DNA from: Caecitellus pseudoparvulus
Lineage: Eukaryota; Bigyra: Bicosoecida
Assembly: GCA_965644315.1 (NCBI GenBank)
Contig: CBFFRQ010000068.1
Span: 1,415,545 to 1,479,544, forward strand
DNA: 64,000 nt
Reading direction: 5' to 3'
In this document: positions 10,026-23,000 of the stretch, piece after piece
How the letters are laid out: every line of letters begins with the position of its first letter
Numbering within the stretch: the stretch's first letter is position 1
Position numbers and translations under genes: made by a program
Notes under the pieces: generated by a model
The model's database searches: none
Seen by the model: only the letters and a program-made list of their open reading frames with translations
What the model was told of the DNA's origin: nothing

Positions 10026-13000
10026 GCAGCACCACCAGCACCATTAAAGCACATGTGATCAGCAAGAGCGAAACGACCAACCACCTCAACGTACGCACCT
10101 CCATGAAGATGCTGGTGATCTGTGAACGCACCCTTGCAATTTCTCTGGATGAATCTGCACGCGAGTGCGTCACAGCTGTCAAAGTCTCTGTCAACTTGTG
10201 GAGAACAGTGGTGGCCGAGACCATGGGTGTACCGTTGGCGCTGACCACACTCCCCGTTCGAGGAAGCGTCGCGAGTGCCTTCGAGTCCAGCTTTGAATCA
10301 AAGTGGCCACTCTCTGAAGGCGCCTGGGTCCAGTCCGCCGTGTCCACAACATCTGAAAAGCCTCCTCGGCGAGAACCGTCTTCGCTGGTATGTGGCGGGT
10401 GCTGCTTGGGTGCAGCTTGTGCCGATGAATCATCGATAAGCCCACTGCCGCCTAGGTGACTTGAAGACTTCACTTGCAAGCGGACTGCCCTGCGCTTCCC
10501 GGGCACCGGGAAGCCGCTTGCCCCCACAGACGTGCTGCTAGACAGAGGCGGGCGACCTGGTGCAGCCGAAGCCGGATTGCTACCCCCACCGTCAGCAGGG
10601 GAGCTGGGCTGCGTCAGCGGGCTACTGACATCTCCGGGGCCCTCCTCTCGCCCAGCCCGGTCCATCATCCTATGCACAGGTGACTTGTGATCGTCCGAGC
10701 TTTCCAATGCGCTGCTCAGGGTGCGCCCAGTGAGCAGCGAAGTCGCAGGGATGCCACCTGACATCAAGTTCACTGCGGTTTGCACATCCAATGAGGCTGT
10801 CGCTGGGCGTGGTAGCTTGTGCTGGGACCCAAGGCGCACCATGGCGGGCGCTATGCTGGCTCCGCTGGCAGCCAAGGGGCTGGGTGGGCCGCTTTCCAGC
10901 ACTTGGCTGCTGAGGGGTACCGGGCTGAGACCCACATGCCCACTATGAGAGTCGGCAGGGCCCCCAGAAATGTCACTACGGGAAACGACTGCACCCATCG
11001 CAAGGGGTGGGCGCTCAGGCAGAGCATCTCCACCGGACGTGTCCAGCGTGCTGCGGGATCTCAAGCGGTACTGAACCGTTCGCCTGCCGCGGGCTGTGAC
11101 GGAGTAGTTCGGGTTTGTCAATGTGCTCTCGTCCAACTCTTCGTCGCCGGGAATACCAAGCAGTGCTCCAGCCGCCGCCCTCTGCAAGCCCGACGCCGTG
11201 TCCGCAGGTTTTGGCAGCGAAGCACGTGTCATTATGCGAGCAAGCAACGGCATATCCTCATGCAGCTGCTGCCAGCGCTCAGCCAAGGCTTGGCGTGTGG
11301 CCTCGTCCACAATTAGCACTGAAGGCTGACTGCTGGCAGCCCCCAGCGAGGCAATGGTGGGTGCGTGCCCCTCCGGCTCGGGGCTCCTCGCGGACACACC
11401 CAAATCATCCTGGGTGCCAACAGATGACACATCTCCATAGTCTGAGCGCGGACTTGTCTTTTGGGAGCCAGACATCTCTGGAGAGCTCCGATCCATGGCA
11501 GCTGCAGCCGCCGCCGCCAGCCTGGCAGAGCCCGACACTGGGCGCTGGGCGTGCCGCCCAGGCAGGGAACCAGACGGAGTCGCAGATGCATCACTTGCAA
11601 GTGGGTTGCTTGCACCGTGACCTCCCAAACTCCGCGTGGCGGAGGGCAGCGAGGAGTCCGCATCCTCCACCTCACGGTCCAGACGGAGCATGTTGCGGCC
11701 CGCAGCACCTCCAATCGCCGACAGCACCGTTTGAGCGCGGTCCTTTTCTTCAGACAGACCGCCAAGGATATCCCTCCCACTAGCAGTCACAGTACCAGTC
11801 CTGCCCAAGGGGGGCGGGGCACCGCCCTCTCCGCCCGGCGTGCCAGCTGCAACTTTCGCAGCTGCCTCCGCAGCGGTCAGGCGCCGCAGAACCCTTCGCT
11901 GCAAGCGAGCGAGCGCGGCGCACTTCAAAAACTCCCGGCGCAGTGCTAGGCGAATGAGAGACTTGCGAATCATCCGCCTTGTTGCTTCAAAGTTTCCTGT
12001 TTCCAGGGTCTCGTTCAGGGACTGCTGGCTCAGCGTCATGACGTACAGGTACGTGATACTGCGCACTGAATCAGTGCAACGGCCATTCGTGAGAATCCAA
12101 GTGTCCCCAAAGAACTGACCTGCACCAACCACTCGTGTCCGCACAATTGCCAGCCCGCGCTGGATGATGAACAAGTGTCGGTTGATGTAGCCCAGGCGAA
12201 GAATGGTCTCAAGGGGCGCGTACAGTCGGGGCTGCAGGACCACGGCAATGGAAGTGATGAAGTCTTCCCGTTCATGCTTATTTGGAGCGTTAAAGTAAGG
12301 GATACTGTTGAGCCACTCTGCGTGCATGTGCAAGGCAACCTTCTGCCGCAGCGCGGGGGACAGGTGCGTGAGCAGTCCTTGGTAGTACTGCTGGCGGAAG
12401 AGACGCTTGAAAGCATCAAAGTAGGCCCGAATGATGAATCTCCCATCATCTGGATAGTGAATCTCCTCCATGAACTTGTTCAAGTGATCCATGTGAGCGT
12501 TGTACTCCATAGTGGCCCGATCCATGGTGGAGACGATACCGTACACGGCACCAACAATGTAGGCATACACACCTCCACCCAGCAGCATCGTCAGCAATGC
12601 CACTGCACGCTCGGCATCAGTCTCTGGAATGATGTCACCATACCCAATCGTAGCGATCGTGGCAACTGACCAGTATAAACTGGCCAGGTACCTCCGCATG
12701 CCATCTCGAAAAGGGGACTGGATGGGCTCCAAGAAGATGTCTTCGCGCAAGCAATCTTCCACAAATGCATGCTGCTCGCAACGGCCGAATTGTACTCGCA
12801 CCCAGTTCAGGTTTCCGATGTCCTCTTGGATGGCTGCAGTGAGGTGGAAGATGCAGGCAGACCAGTGCGAGACGAGGATAATGAGCAGGAAGAACTTCAT
12901 CAAGGAGAGTGTGGAGTGTGCAATCCCGAAGCGGTTTCGCCACCGAGACAGGATGCGGTTTGCTCGTACCACCCGCAGCAGCTTTGCCAGGCGAAGCAGG

Positions 13001-14155
13001 CGCACGACTCGGAACAGCGCGAGGCGCGATGCGTTGGGATCACCAGACCCCACCAAGTCCCAAGGGAAAATGGAGATGAAGTCAACGAAAAACCACGACT
13101 TCATGTATCGCAAGGCAATGCTGCGGTTGTCTGACACTAGCTCATGTGTCACTGGATGGTTGAAGGGCACGAAGAACTGCAGCACGACATCCTGCACGGG
13201 GCAGCGCTCGACAAAGAGAGTGTGCAGCGCAAGGTCGCACGCGACCATCAGCAATGGCGCACGCTGGTACGTACCGCAAAGAACAAGACGTCAATGAACC
13301 GGTTGAACACATACATAGCATCTATATCGGTGTTGCTGAGATGGAGGCAGCACGTGCAGGGGTGAGACTTGACAGCAGCGAGGGGCGGGAGTTGTCACTG
13401 CAGGGGAGTTGCTACCAAGGCAGCACGGTAGGCACCACGACTCACTCGAAAAAGGATACCTCTAGCGGGGTGATCATGGCGGTGAACATGAGCAGGGACA
13501 ACATGCTGCACAGAAAGAGGGGCAGTTACGGTGCGAGGCACCAGCTTGCTGCAGAAGTCTCCCTGGCCTCGGCACGCACAACAGGTCCCAGCGTTTCATG
13601 GTCTGGGAGTGCGGGTCCAGAGTGCAGCTGACCGTCTCCTCCACGATGACCAGCGAGTCCTTAGTGGTAATCACGCTGCAAGCAAGCAAGCAGCTCGGTG
13701 ATAGGCGCAGCACGCCGGTGCGGGCCACTGCAGATGCAAGGGCTGCACGCGAGGATAAGGAAGTAACTCTCGCACCTGCTCCGCTTGCCCTTCACGCGCC
13801 TGGAGGCTGGCTTGGATCCTAACAGCTTGCCAGCCTGCTCACTGTGCCGATCCAGCATGGTGACCTTGTATCTTGAGCCCCTCGAGCGGTTCTCGCCATT
13901 CAACGCAGTCGTGCGGGTCACGAAGCTGCGAGATGGCTCAAGGTCTGGGATGTCTCGCTCCTTCTGCAGGTCAGCAGCGACGCGATCCCAAGCCGCCGAC
14001 GACCGTGATCGACGGTCTTTGCTGTCCAATGAGAGGGTGTTGCCCAGCGTTGGGTTGAACGTCGCCAGTGCCTTGCGCTCCACTGGAGACAGGCTGGCGA
14101 TGTCGAAGCCCTGGTCACCTGCAGACACCCTGCGTGCCCGGCTCGGTGCAGCCAT
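10009..14155 (-). CDS. Voltage-gated K+ channel, EAG/KAT/HCN-like with CNBHD
   Basis: Five exons on the minus strand (14155-13776, 13675-13580, 13505-13446, 13335-13275, 13191-10009) join in frame to 1,259 residues. The N-terminal 126 residues are polar. Helix S1 follows WDLFMLSLLMFTAMITPLEV, which spans two splice sites, and S2-S3 include AMYVFNRFIDVLFFA and WFFVDFISIFPWDLV. S4 (about residues 260-281) has Arg/Lys every third position, and the selectivity filter is TIATIGYGDIIP (GYG 382-384), so it conducts K+ under voltage control. A C-linker and cyclic-nucleotide-binding fold follow, but the phosphate cassette reads FFGDTWILTNGRCTDS and lacks the usual GE...RxA arrangement, so cyclic nucleotide binding is doubtful, as in EAG channels. 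The next 550 residues are Ser/Pro-rich. The last 26 residues form an extra hydrophobic helix not usual in this family. It diverges from the p24 gene over about 250 bp. Confidence 0.85.
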
Positions 14156-14407
14156 GGCTGCCTGCCCGCGACAATCGCTCCAAACTCGCAAGGTGCAGAC
14201 AGAAAAAGGGAAAATACCTCTGGGCACGCTAGCATGGGCGCTTTCTGCTGAGTGCCGGCCATGTGTGGGGCTAGAGTTTGTTGCCTATCCACAACTGCCT
14301 CCCTCGGCAGACCACAGCGCAGACCCGGAGTGGTGGCACAATTCGCCCCCTCGACTCCAGTGCAGAATGCCGAGAGGCCACAGTCTGGTTCTGGCACGTA
14401 AGTTGTC

Positions 14408-15302
14408 ATGGCTAAGGTGCTCTTTGTGGCATGTGTCGCTGCCGCGGTGGGGGCAGTCAGCGCCCTGCAGTTTGACCTGCCCGCCTCCAACACCAAGGTG
14501 AGCCGAGCCAGTGCCGTGCTGCCGTTGCGGGCATCGACACCCTTCCCACGCACCACCTGCCGCAGTGCGTCGCGGAGGTGATTGGTCGAGATGTGCTGGC
14601 CATCGGAAAGTTCATGCTGGAGGGTGTGCCGGACGGCAGCCCCAGCAACGTCGATGTCAAGGTGAGAAGCCTGCGGAGTGATGGTGGCGCAGGTACAGGG
14701 GAACGCTGTATCCGTGGCTGGCCCTCTCCCTGCTCAGGTGACCAGCCCTGCCCTGGAGACTGAGTACCAGGCCCTTTCAAAGAACAAAGGGAACTTTGCC
14801 TTCACGGCAAAGACCGAAGGCGTGCACAAGATGTGCTTCACCAACACCAGTGAGGACTGGCCTCACTGCACGATCCTGAAATGCCGCTGCCGCATCTACA
14901 CCCCTACACGTCGCAGACACCCGGGAAATTCGAGCCTCAATCGAATTCAGAGTGGGTGTTGACGCAAAGGACTACAGTGAAGTGGCCAAGAAGGAGCACC
15001 TGAAGCCGCTGGAGCTGGAGCTGCGCAAGCTGGAGGACAAGGCCGAGGAAATCTACAAGGAAATGGCCTACCAGCGGGAACGGGAAGAGCAGATGCGCGA
15101 CACAAACGGTGAGCTGCTGGCAGTTTTGCCTTACACGACACCTGTCGCTATTGAGACTGCTGCTGACTTCTCCCCGCCTGCAGAGAGCACCAACTCCCGA
15201 GTCCTGTGGTTCTCCGTCCTGTCCATTGTTGTGTTGCTGGGCATGGGCTCGTGGCAGATCATCTACCTTCGCAGCTTCTTCAAGAGTAGCCAGCTCATTT
15301 AG
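14408..15302 (+). CDS. TMED10: p24/TMED family cargo receptor
   Basis: Five exons, 14408-14497, 14566-14661, 14738-14849, 14917-15108 and 15184-15302, join in frame to 202 residues, the normal p24 size. Residues 1-19 are a signal peptide. The lumenal GOLD domain has the two conserved cysteines (CVAEV after the first splice site; KMCFTN). A coiled-coil neck follows (EHLKPLELELRKLEDKAEEI), with the family landmark REREEQMRDTNEST, a single transmembrane helix (VLWFSVLSIVVLLGMGSWQIIYL) and a short cytoplasmic tail with the diphenylalanine motif FF used for COPII export. p24 proteins cycle between ER and Golgi and sort cargo. The tail has a single Lys and no KKxx signal. The symbol is by closest resemblance to the delta subfamily; subfamily assignment is uncertain. 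Confidence 0.9.
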
Positions 15303-15319
15303 AATGCATTCGCTGGGAC

Positions 15320-16823
15320 TCACTTGCGGGGCTCCCAAGCCTCCAGCACCATGCCGTGCCCTTGCCCGCCAGCAGCACAGGCGGAGAGGAAAGCATACTT
15401 GCCACCTTCGCGCTTGAGGCGGTTGGCGGCAGTGGTCACCAAACGGGTACCAGTGGCACCAAAGGGGTGGCCGATCGCCAAAGACCCACCCAGCGTGTTC
15501 AGCTTCTCAAAGGGAACCTCACCCAGAGCTCCTGTTGCTCCCGCCTTCTCCTTGGCAAACTTGTCAGAGTTCATGGCGTTCAAGTTGGCGAGCACCTGGC
15601 CAGCGAAAGCTTCGTGAATCTCGAACACGTCAATGTCCTTCAAGGTCAACCCTGCCTTGGCCAGCAGTTTGTACGCCACGTAGGCCGGGCCGAGCAACAG
15701 CTCGTCCTTGGGATCCTGCGACACAAACATACTGTTGCGGAGCACTGCCAAAGGCGTGTAGCCCTTGGCCAAAGCTGCCTCTTCGCTCATGATGAGGCAT
15801 GCAGAAGCGCCGTCCGTCAAGTACGAGCTGTTTGCAGCGGTGTGAGTACCGTGAGGCTTCACAAAGGCTGGCTTCAGCTTCGACAGCTTCTCGCGGGGAT
15901 TGTCTGGCTTGATGCCGTTGTCATACGTGCTGCCATTAAAAGCAACAATTTCGCCCGCCAGCAGCCCTGCCTCGTGGGCCTTGTGCGCATTCTGGTGACT
16001 ACGGTATGCGAAGTCGTCCTGGTCGGACCTGGACACACCGAAAGTGGCTGCCAGCCGGTCAGAGGAGTGCCCCATGACTTCGCCTGCGAGAAGAGATAAG
16101 TGAAACTTGTGTGCAAAGGAAAATAGTGGAAGCTGGCGAAAATCGTACCCGTGGAAAACTCGGCAATGGCAGGGGCCTCAGGAATCAGCCAGGATGGAGA
16201 GAAGCCCTTGAAGAACTTTGGCACGTCTTTCAAGCCCTTGTACCGAGAGGCCTCGATGAGGCGCTGGCGCATCTTCTTCGGGTAGCGAATGGGAACATCA
16301 GACATGGTCTCAACACCGCCTGCAAGCACTGCATCGGCCTGTCCGCTGCTGATCAGCGCCATACCAGAGGAGATGGCCTGGCTGCTGGAGATGCATGCCA
16401 TGGTGACAGTGTGCGCGGGGACAGAGTTGGGAATCCCTGCAGCCAAGCCCACTTCACGAGCGATGTTCGACGTGCGCACTGTGTGGGGGGCGGGAGCAGT
16501 GACAACCAGGCAAAAGCGACGAGCGGAAATAAGCGGAATATGCTGACGTGCACTGCACAAAGTAGACCGAGCAAACACACACCTTCCTGGATGACAGTGC
16601 CATAGACAACATGGTCAAGGTCTGCTGCATCAAATGCTGTGCGAGTCAGAAGGCCCTTCACTGCCATGCGTCCCAGGTCTACAGCCATGAGGTCCTTGTA
16701 CGTGGTGCCAGAGGTTGCGAAAGGCGTGCGCACTCCATCCACAAGCACGACACGTCCGCCGGCGCCGGTGCTAAACGCGCGGGCGACGCTGCGCCCAGCA
16801 GAGGTGGCTGCTCGGGAAAGCAT
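15320..16823 (-). CDS. HADHB: Mitochondrial 3-ketoacyl-CoA thiolase, HADHB type
   Basis: Three exons on the minus strand (16823-16583, 16478-16149, 16083-15320) join in frame to 444 residues. The first 23 residues are Arg/Ser/Ala-rich without acidic residues, a good mitochondrial presequence. The thiolase fold is complete: nucleophile Cys109 in [11 protein letters not shown], the loop [22 protein letters not shown] (catalytic His), [14 protein letters not shown] (His) and the second catalytic Cys in [11 protein letters not shown]. The stretch [16 protein letters not shown], made across the first splice site, and [19 protein letters not shown], across the second, are distinctive of the trifunctional-protein beta subunit rather than of biosynthetic acetyl-CoA acetyltransferase. 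It should perform the last thiolytic step of long-chain fatty-acid beta-oxidation. Its start codon is only about 180 bp from the stop of the giant gene, which lies on the same strand. Confidence 0.92.
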
Positions 16824-17004
16824 GGTGAAGCGAGCTTACAGTCAGTCGGACAACATCCACCGTGTGGGCCTGCGAAGGTGTGTATCCGTTCAATGTGAAG
16901 TGCCACAGAACCGCGCCTGCTCACCCTGAGCAAGCCAAAGCCAACCCTTTGCATTGCTGAAAAAGCCAAACACGCTGCAAAGAGGTTCGGAATCAGTCAG
17001 GCAG

Positions 17005-20000
17005 CTACACTCGCCTGCCTGCCATTGCATCTTTTGCACTCTCCCGACCTGAGTCAGCATCGGACAGGACATGCCCCCAGTGCTGCTGGTAGCGAGGAGA
17101 GTACGGGGGAGGGGTGCCCTGTACACCCGTTTCTGGTCCACGGAATCGAGAGACTGTGACCAACAAAGCTCCAGGGGGACCTCTTGCCACGGTTGGCACG
17201 ACATCTGGCCCTTGGTCTTGAAATGGGGGCGACCATGTTCCAAGCCTGGCAGTGCTCCGTGAGGGCGACGCCCGTGCAGCCCGCCCACGCAGTGCGCCAG
17301 GGCGCGGGGACACAGCTTCCACGCCAACTGCAGGGCTTGGTATGCTACTTGTGCCATGCACAGTCACACTATCAACAGCTTGTACCGCCTGTGCTCCATC
17401 CCCCGACATTCCACGAAGTCTACCACCATGAGAACGCAGGGAAGCCTGAGAGGCATCCAACACACTCGCAGGAGGCACTCGCATGCCACTGTGCAACGAC
17501 CTCAACCTTGTGGGGGAGGCTGCCATATGCGCACCATGTCCGCGACGCGGCGAGGGCCCCGCTAACGGGGTGGGGGGCAGCACCTTTGGAGCAGGAAGCC
17601 GGTGAAAGGAAGGGGAGGCACTCACGGAACCACCACGCTGCACCCTAGCCTGGGCATTTGTAGGGCTTGGTGTGCTCTCCATGGGCCCCTTGGACTCTTC
17701 GAAAGTGGCGGCCGCGTCTCTCGCCAATGCGTCTTCAGATTCTACACCTGCCGTCGTGTGCGGTGCGGACAGTCTTGAAGCTGGGCGCACAGGTGGGCTT
17801 CCGAGCGACTGCAATGCCTTTGCACGCTGTTCTAGAGCTTGAGCCTCCAGGCGAGTGGCCTCTGCGGCCACAGTCATGTCCAAGAATGTACGTGCGCTCG
17901 AAGCTGATCGCTGCTCTGACGCTGCGAGTCGAGCACGAGTTTCTTCTAATTCATCGTGCAAAGCCTGCATCGTAGACATGCTGTCTGACATGAGTTGCTT
18001 TGCAGCTGTTGCTTCCGGGGAAGGCATGAGGGCATCCCGCGGAGCAGATCGCGACAAATCCTTCAATCGCTGAGAATGCCCGTGCTCAGAAGGAGCAGGA
18101 GAAGCTGCGGAGCTACGACGAACAGGCGTACGTAAAGGGCACGAGGCCTGGCGGACGCCAAGCATACCTTTGCTGAACAACCGGTCAAATGCTTCCATCA
18201 GATCCTGAACACCTGAAGCAGCACGGTGGAAGGAGCGTGCTGCAGACAATTCAGCAACAGCCTCTAGCTGCCGACGGGCGCCCTGCACTGCCTGCACCGC
18301 ACGGGCCTCCTCGTCACCTGCCCACCGCCCCAGTGCCGCCATGTCCGCGTCGTACTGGCTCTCGATGGCACGCACAGCCACCTCGTCGGGGTTCCCGTCG
18401 CTGTCCAGTGCCACACCACGCAGGGCCTCCACACGTGCATCGCCCAGCGCACGGGCACGCTCCTCACGCTGCCGCCCCACCCGACGCCGCACATCCGCCT
18501 CCGCATCGGCCAGTCGACTGTCCACATCCTCCTGGATGCGCCCCACCTCCACAGCGTGCGCCTCCAGCACACCTCGACTGCCCGCCTCACGCTCCTCAGC
18601 TGCAGACCCCAGACCGCCCAGCGCCTCACGGGCCGCACGCATGACCTCCTCATCGCCTGCCGCACACGCACGCAGGCCCTCCCACTCGGCGTCCTGCCGT
18701 GCCCGCAGACCATCGCCTCGCACTCGCACTTCATCTGCGCTCCACCCCTCAGACTCAGCTGCCGCACGCAGGCGCCGCACCTCCTCCTCGTGCCGTGCCC
18801 GCATGGCCGCCTCACGGGCCTCCCCACGAGACAGCAGTGCTGACCCCAGCTCACCCAGCGCCGCCTCACCGTCGCTGCTGACACGAGCCACCACCCGTGC
18901 CACGTCACGCTCGTGCGCAGCCCGTGCCCGGCCCACCTCGTCAGACACCCGGGCATCCACCCGTGCCACGCCTGCCGCCACCTCGGCCGCGTCCGCCTCG
19001 TCAGCTGACCGCAGCTCACGGGCCAGCGCAGCACGCTCATCTGCATGCCGGGCCCGCACACTGGGCAGCTCCGACACCGACGCAGACCGCACCTCCGCCG
19101 CATGCCGCCGAGCCAGCTCCCCCTCACGCTCCGCACGCCGGGCCTGCCCCCGTGCCGCCACCTCACCACGCAGGGCCGCCTTGTCAAATGCGCCTCGCTG
19201 GTGTGCCGACACCACCGCCTCGCCGTACGCCGCACGCAGACGGGACAGCTCACGGTCAGCGTTGCCACGCACGGCGCTCAACACGCCATCGGCGTCCGAC
19301 CGCACACCCTCCACGTGTGCTGCACTGCTCAGGGACGCGACGTCACCTGCCGCCGCAGACACAGCCTGCACAGCACTGGCATCGCCCCGCGCCACGTCGG
19401 CCTCGGCAGATGCCAGGGCCGCCTGCGCCTCAGACACTGCAGCATGGTGGGCGGCGCCAGATGACACCAGGCCCTCCCCACGCCCGCCATGCCCCGACAG
19501 GCCACTGCCCGACGACAGCACCACAGCATCCAGCACACCGCCACTGCCGCTGCCGCCGCCGCAGCTGCCGCCGCCGCCACTCCAGCTGCCCTCACCACGA
19601 CCTGCCGCAGACAGTGCCGCCTCGTGTGCTGCGCTCCCCGACACCTCCCCTGCCTCGCGACCGCGAGCTGCATCCGACACCCGCAGATCCTGCACCGCCT
19701 CACGCACAGCGCCATCATACGCGGCACGCGCAGACTGCAGACCCTCGTCACGCCGCTCCTCAGACCGCCGCACATCGCCTGCTGCCTCAGACACCAGCGC
19801 ACGCCGAGCGCCCTGCACTGCCTGCACCGCACGGGCCTCCTCGTCACCTGCCCACCGCCCCAGTGCCGCCATGTCCGCGTCGTACTGGCTCTCGATGGCA
19901 CGCACAGCCACCTCGTCGGGGTTCCCGTCGCTGTCCAGTGCCACACCACGCAGGGCCTCCACACGTGCATCGCCCAGCGCACGGGCACGCTCCTCACGCT

Positions 20001-23000
20001 GCCGCCCCACCCGACGCCGCACATCCGCCTCCGCATCGGCCAGTCGACTGTCCACATCCTCCTGGATGCGCCCCACCTCCACAGCGTGCGCCTCCAGCAC
20101 ACCTCGACTGCCCGCCTCACGCTCCTCAGCTGCAGACCCCAGACCGCCCAGCGCCTCACGGGCCGCACGCATGACCTCCTCATCGCCTGCCGCACACGCA
20201 CGCAGGCCCTCCCACTCGGCGTCCTGCCGTGCCCGCAGACCATCGCCCCGCACTCGCACTTCATCTGCGCTCCACCCCTCAGACTCAGCTGCCGCACGCA
20301 GGCGCCGCACCTCCTCCTCGTGCCGTGCCCGCATGGCCGCCTCACGGGCCTCCCCACGAGACAGCAGTGCTGACCCCAGCTCACCCAGCGCCGCCTCACC
20401 GTCGCTGCTGACACGAGCCACCACCCGTGCCACGTCACGCTCGTGCGCAGCCCGTGCCCGGCCCACCTCGTCAGACACCCGGGCATCCACCCGTGCCACG
20501 CCTGCCGCCACCTCGGCCGCGTCCGCCTCGTCAGCTGACCGCAGCTCACGGGCCAGCGCAGCACGCTCATCTGCATGCCGGGCCCGCACACTGGGCAGCT
20601 CCGACACCGACGCAGACCGCACCTCCGCCGCGTGCCGCCGAGCCAGCTCCCCCTCACGCTCCGCACGCCGGGCCTGCCCCCGTGCCGCCACCTCACCACG
20701 CAGGGCCGCCTTGTCAGATGCGCCTCGCTGGTGTGCCGACACCACCGCCTCGCCGTACGCCGCACGCAGACGGGACAGCTCACGGTCAGCGCTGCCACGC
20801 ACGGCGCTCAACACGCCATCGGCGTCCGACCGCACACCCTCCACGTGTGCTGCACTGCTCAGGGACGCGACGTCACCTGCCGCCGCAGACACAGCCTGCA
20901 CAGCACTGGCATCGCCCCGCGCCACGTCGGCCTCGGCAGATGCCAGGGCCGCCTGCGCCTCAGACACTGCAGCATGGTGGGCGGCGCCAGATGACACCAG
21001 GCCCTCCCCACGCCCGCCATGCCCCGACAGGCCACTGCCCGACGACAGCACCACAGCATCCAGCACACCGCCACTGCCGCTGCCGCCGCCGCCGCTGCCG
21101 CCGCCGCCACTCCAGCTGCCCTCACCACGACCTGCCGCAGACAGTGCCGCCTCGTGTGCTGCGCTCCCCGACACCTCCCCTGCCTCGCGACCGCGAGCTG
21201 CATCCGACACCCGCAGATCCTGCACCGCCTCACGCACAGCGCCATCATACGCGGCACGCGCAGACTGCAGACCCTCGTCACGCCGCTCCTCAGACCGCCG
21301 CACATCGCCTGCTGCCTCAGCCACCAGCGCACGACGAGCGCCCTGCACTGCCTGCACCGCACGGGCCTCCTCGTCACCTGCCCACCGCCCCAGCGCCGCC
21401 ATGTCCGCGTCGTACTGGCTCTCGATGGCACGCACAGCCACCTCGTCGGGGTTCCCGTCGCTGTCCAGTGCCACACCACGCAGGGCCTCCACACGTGCAT
21501 CGCCCAGCGCACGGGCACGCTCCTCACGCTGCCGCCCCACCCGACGCCGCACATCCGCCTCCGCATCGGCCAGTCGACTGTCCACATCCTCCTGGATGCG
21601 CCCCACCTCCACAGCGTGCGCCTCCAGCACACCTCGACTGCCCGCCTCACGCTCCTCAGCTGCAGACCCCAGACCGCCCAGCGCCTCACGGGCCGCACGC
21701 ATGACCTCCTCATCGCCTGCCGCACACGCACGCAGGCCCTCCCACTCGGCGTCCTGCCGTGCCCGCAGACCATCGCCTCGCACTCGCACTTCATCTGCGC
21801 TCCACCCCTCAGACTCAGCTGCCGCACGCAGGCGCCGCACCTCCTCCTCGTGCCGTGCCCGCATGGCCGCCTCACGGGCCTCCCCACGAGACAGCAGTGC
21901 TGACCCCAGCTCACCCAGCGCCGCCTCACCGTCGCTGCTGACACGAGCCACCACCCGTGCCACGTCACGCTCGTGCGCAGCCCGTGCCCGGCCCACCTCG
22001 TCAGACACCCGGGCATCCACCCGTGCCACGCCTGCCGCCACCTCGGCCGCGTCCGCCTCGTCAGCTGACCGCAGCTCACGGGCCAGCGCAGCACGCTCAT
22101 CTGCATGCCGGGCCCGCACACTGGGCAGCTCCGACACCGACGCAGACCGCACCTCCGCCGCGTGCCGCCGAGCCAGCTCCCCCTCACGCTCCGCACGCCG
22201 GGCCTGCCCCCGTGCCGCCACCTCACCACGCAGGGCCGCCTTGTCAGATGCGCCTCGCTGGTGTGCCGACACCACCGCCTCGCCGTACGCCGCACGCAGA
22301 CGGGACAGCTCACGGTCAGCGCTGCCACGCACGGCGCTCAACACGCCATCGGCGTCCGACCGCACACCCTCCACGTGTGCTGCACTGCTCAGGGACGCGA
22401 CGTCACCTGCCGCCGCAGACACAGCCTGCACAGCACTGGCATCGCCCCGCGCCACGTCGGCCTCGGCAGATGCCAGGGCCGCCTGCGCCTCAGACACTGC
22501 AGCATGGTGGGCGGCGCCAGATGACACCAGGCCCTCCCCACGCCCGCCATGCCCCGACAGGCCACTGCCCGACGACAGCACCACAGCATCCAGCACACCG
22601 CCACTGCCGCTGCCGCCGCCGCCGCCGCCGCCGCCACTCCAGCTGCCCTCACCACGACCTGCCGCAGACAGTGCCGCCTCGTGTGCTGCGCTCCCCGACA
22701 CCTCCCCTGCCTCGCGACCGCGAGCTGCATCCGACACCCGCAGATCCTGCACCGCCTCACGCACAGCGCCATCATACGCGGCACGCGCAGACTGCAGACC
22801 CTCGTCACGCCGCTCCTCAGACCGCCGCACATCGCCTGCTGCCTCAGACACCAGCGCACGCCGAGCGCCCTGCACTGCCTGCACCGCACGGGCCTCCTCG
22901 TCACCTGCCCACCGCCCCAGTGCCGCCATGTCCGCGTCGTACTGGCTCTCGATGGCACGCACAGCCACCTCGTCGGGGTTCCCGTCGCTGTCCAGTGCCA

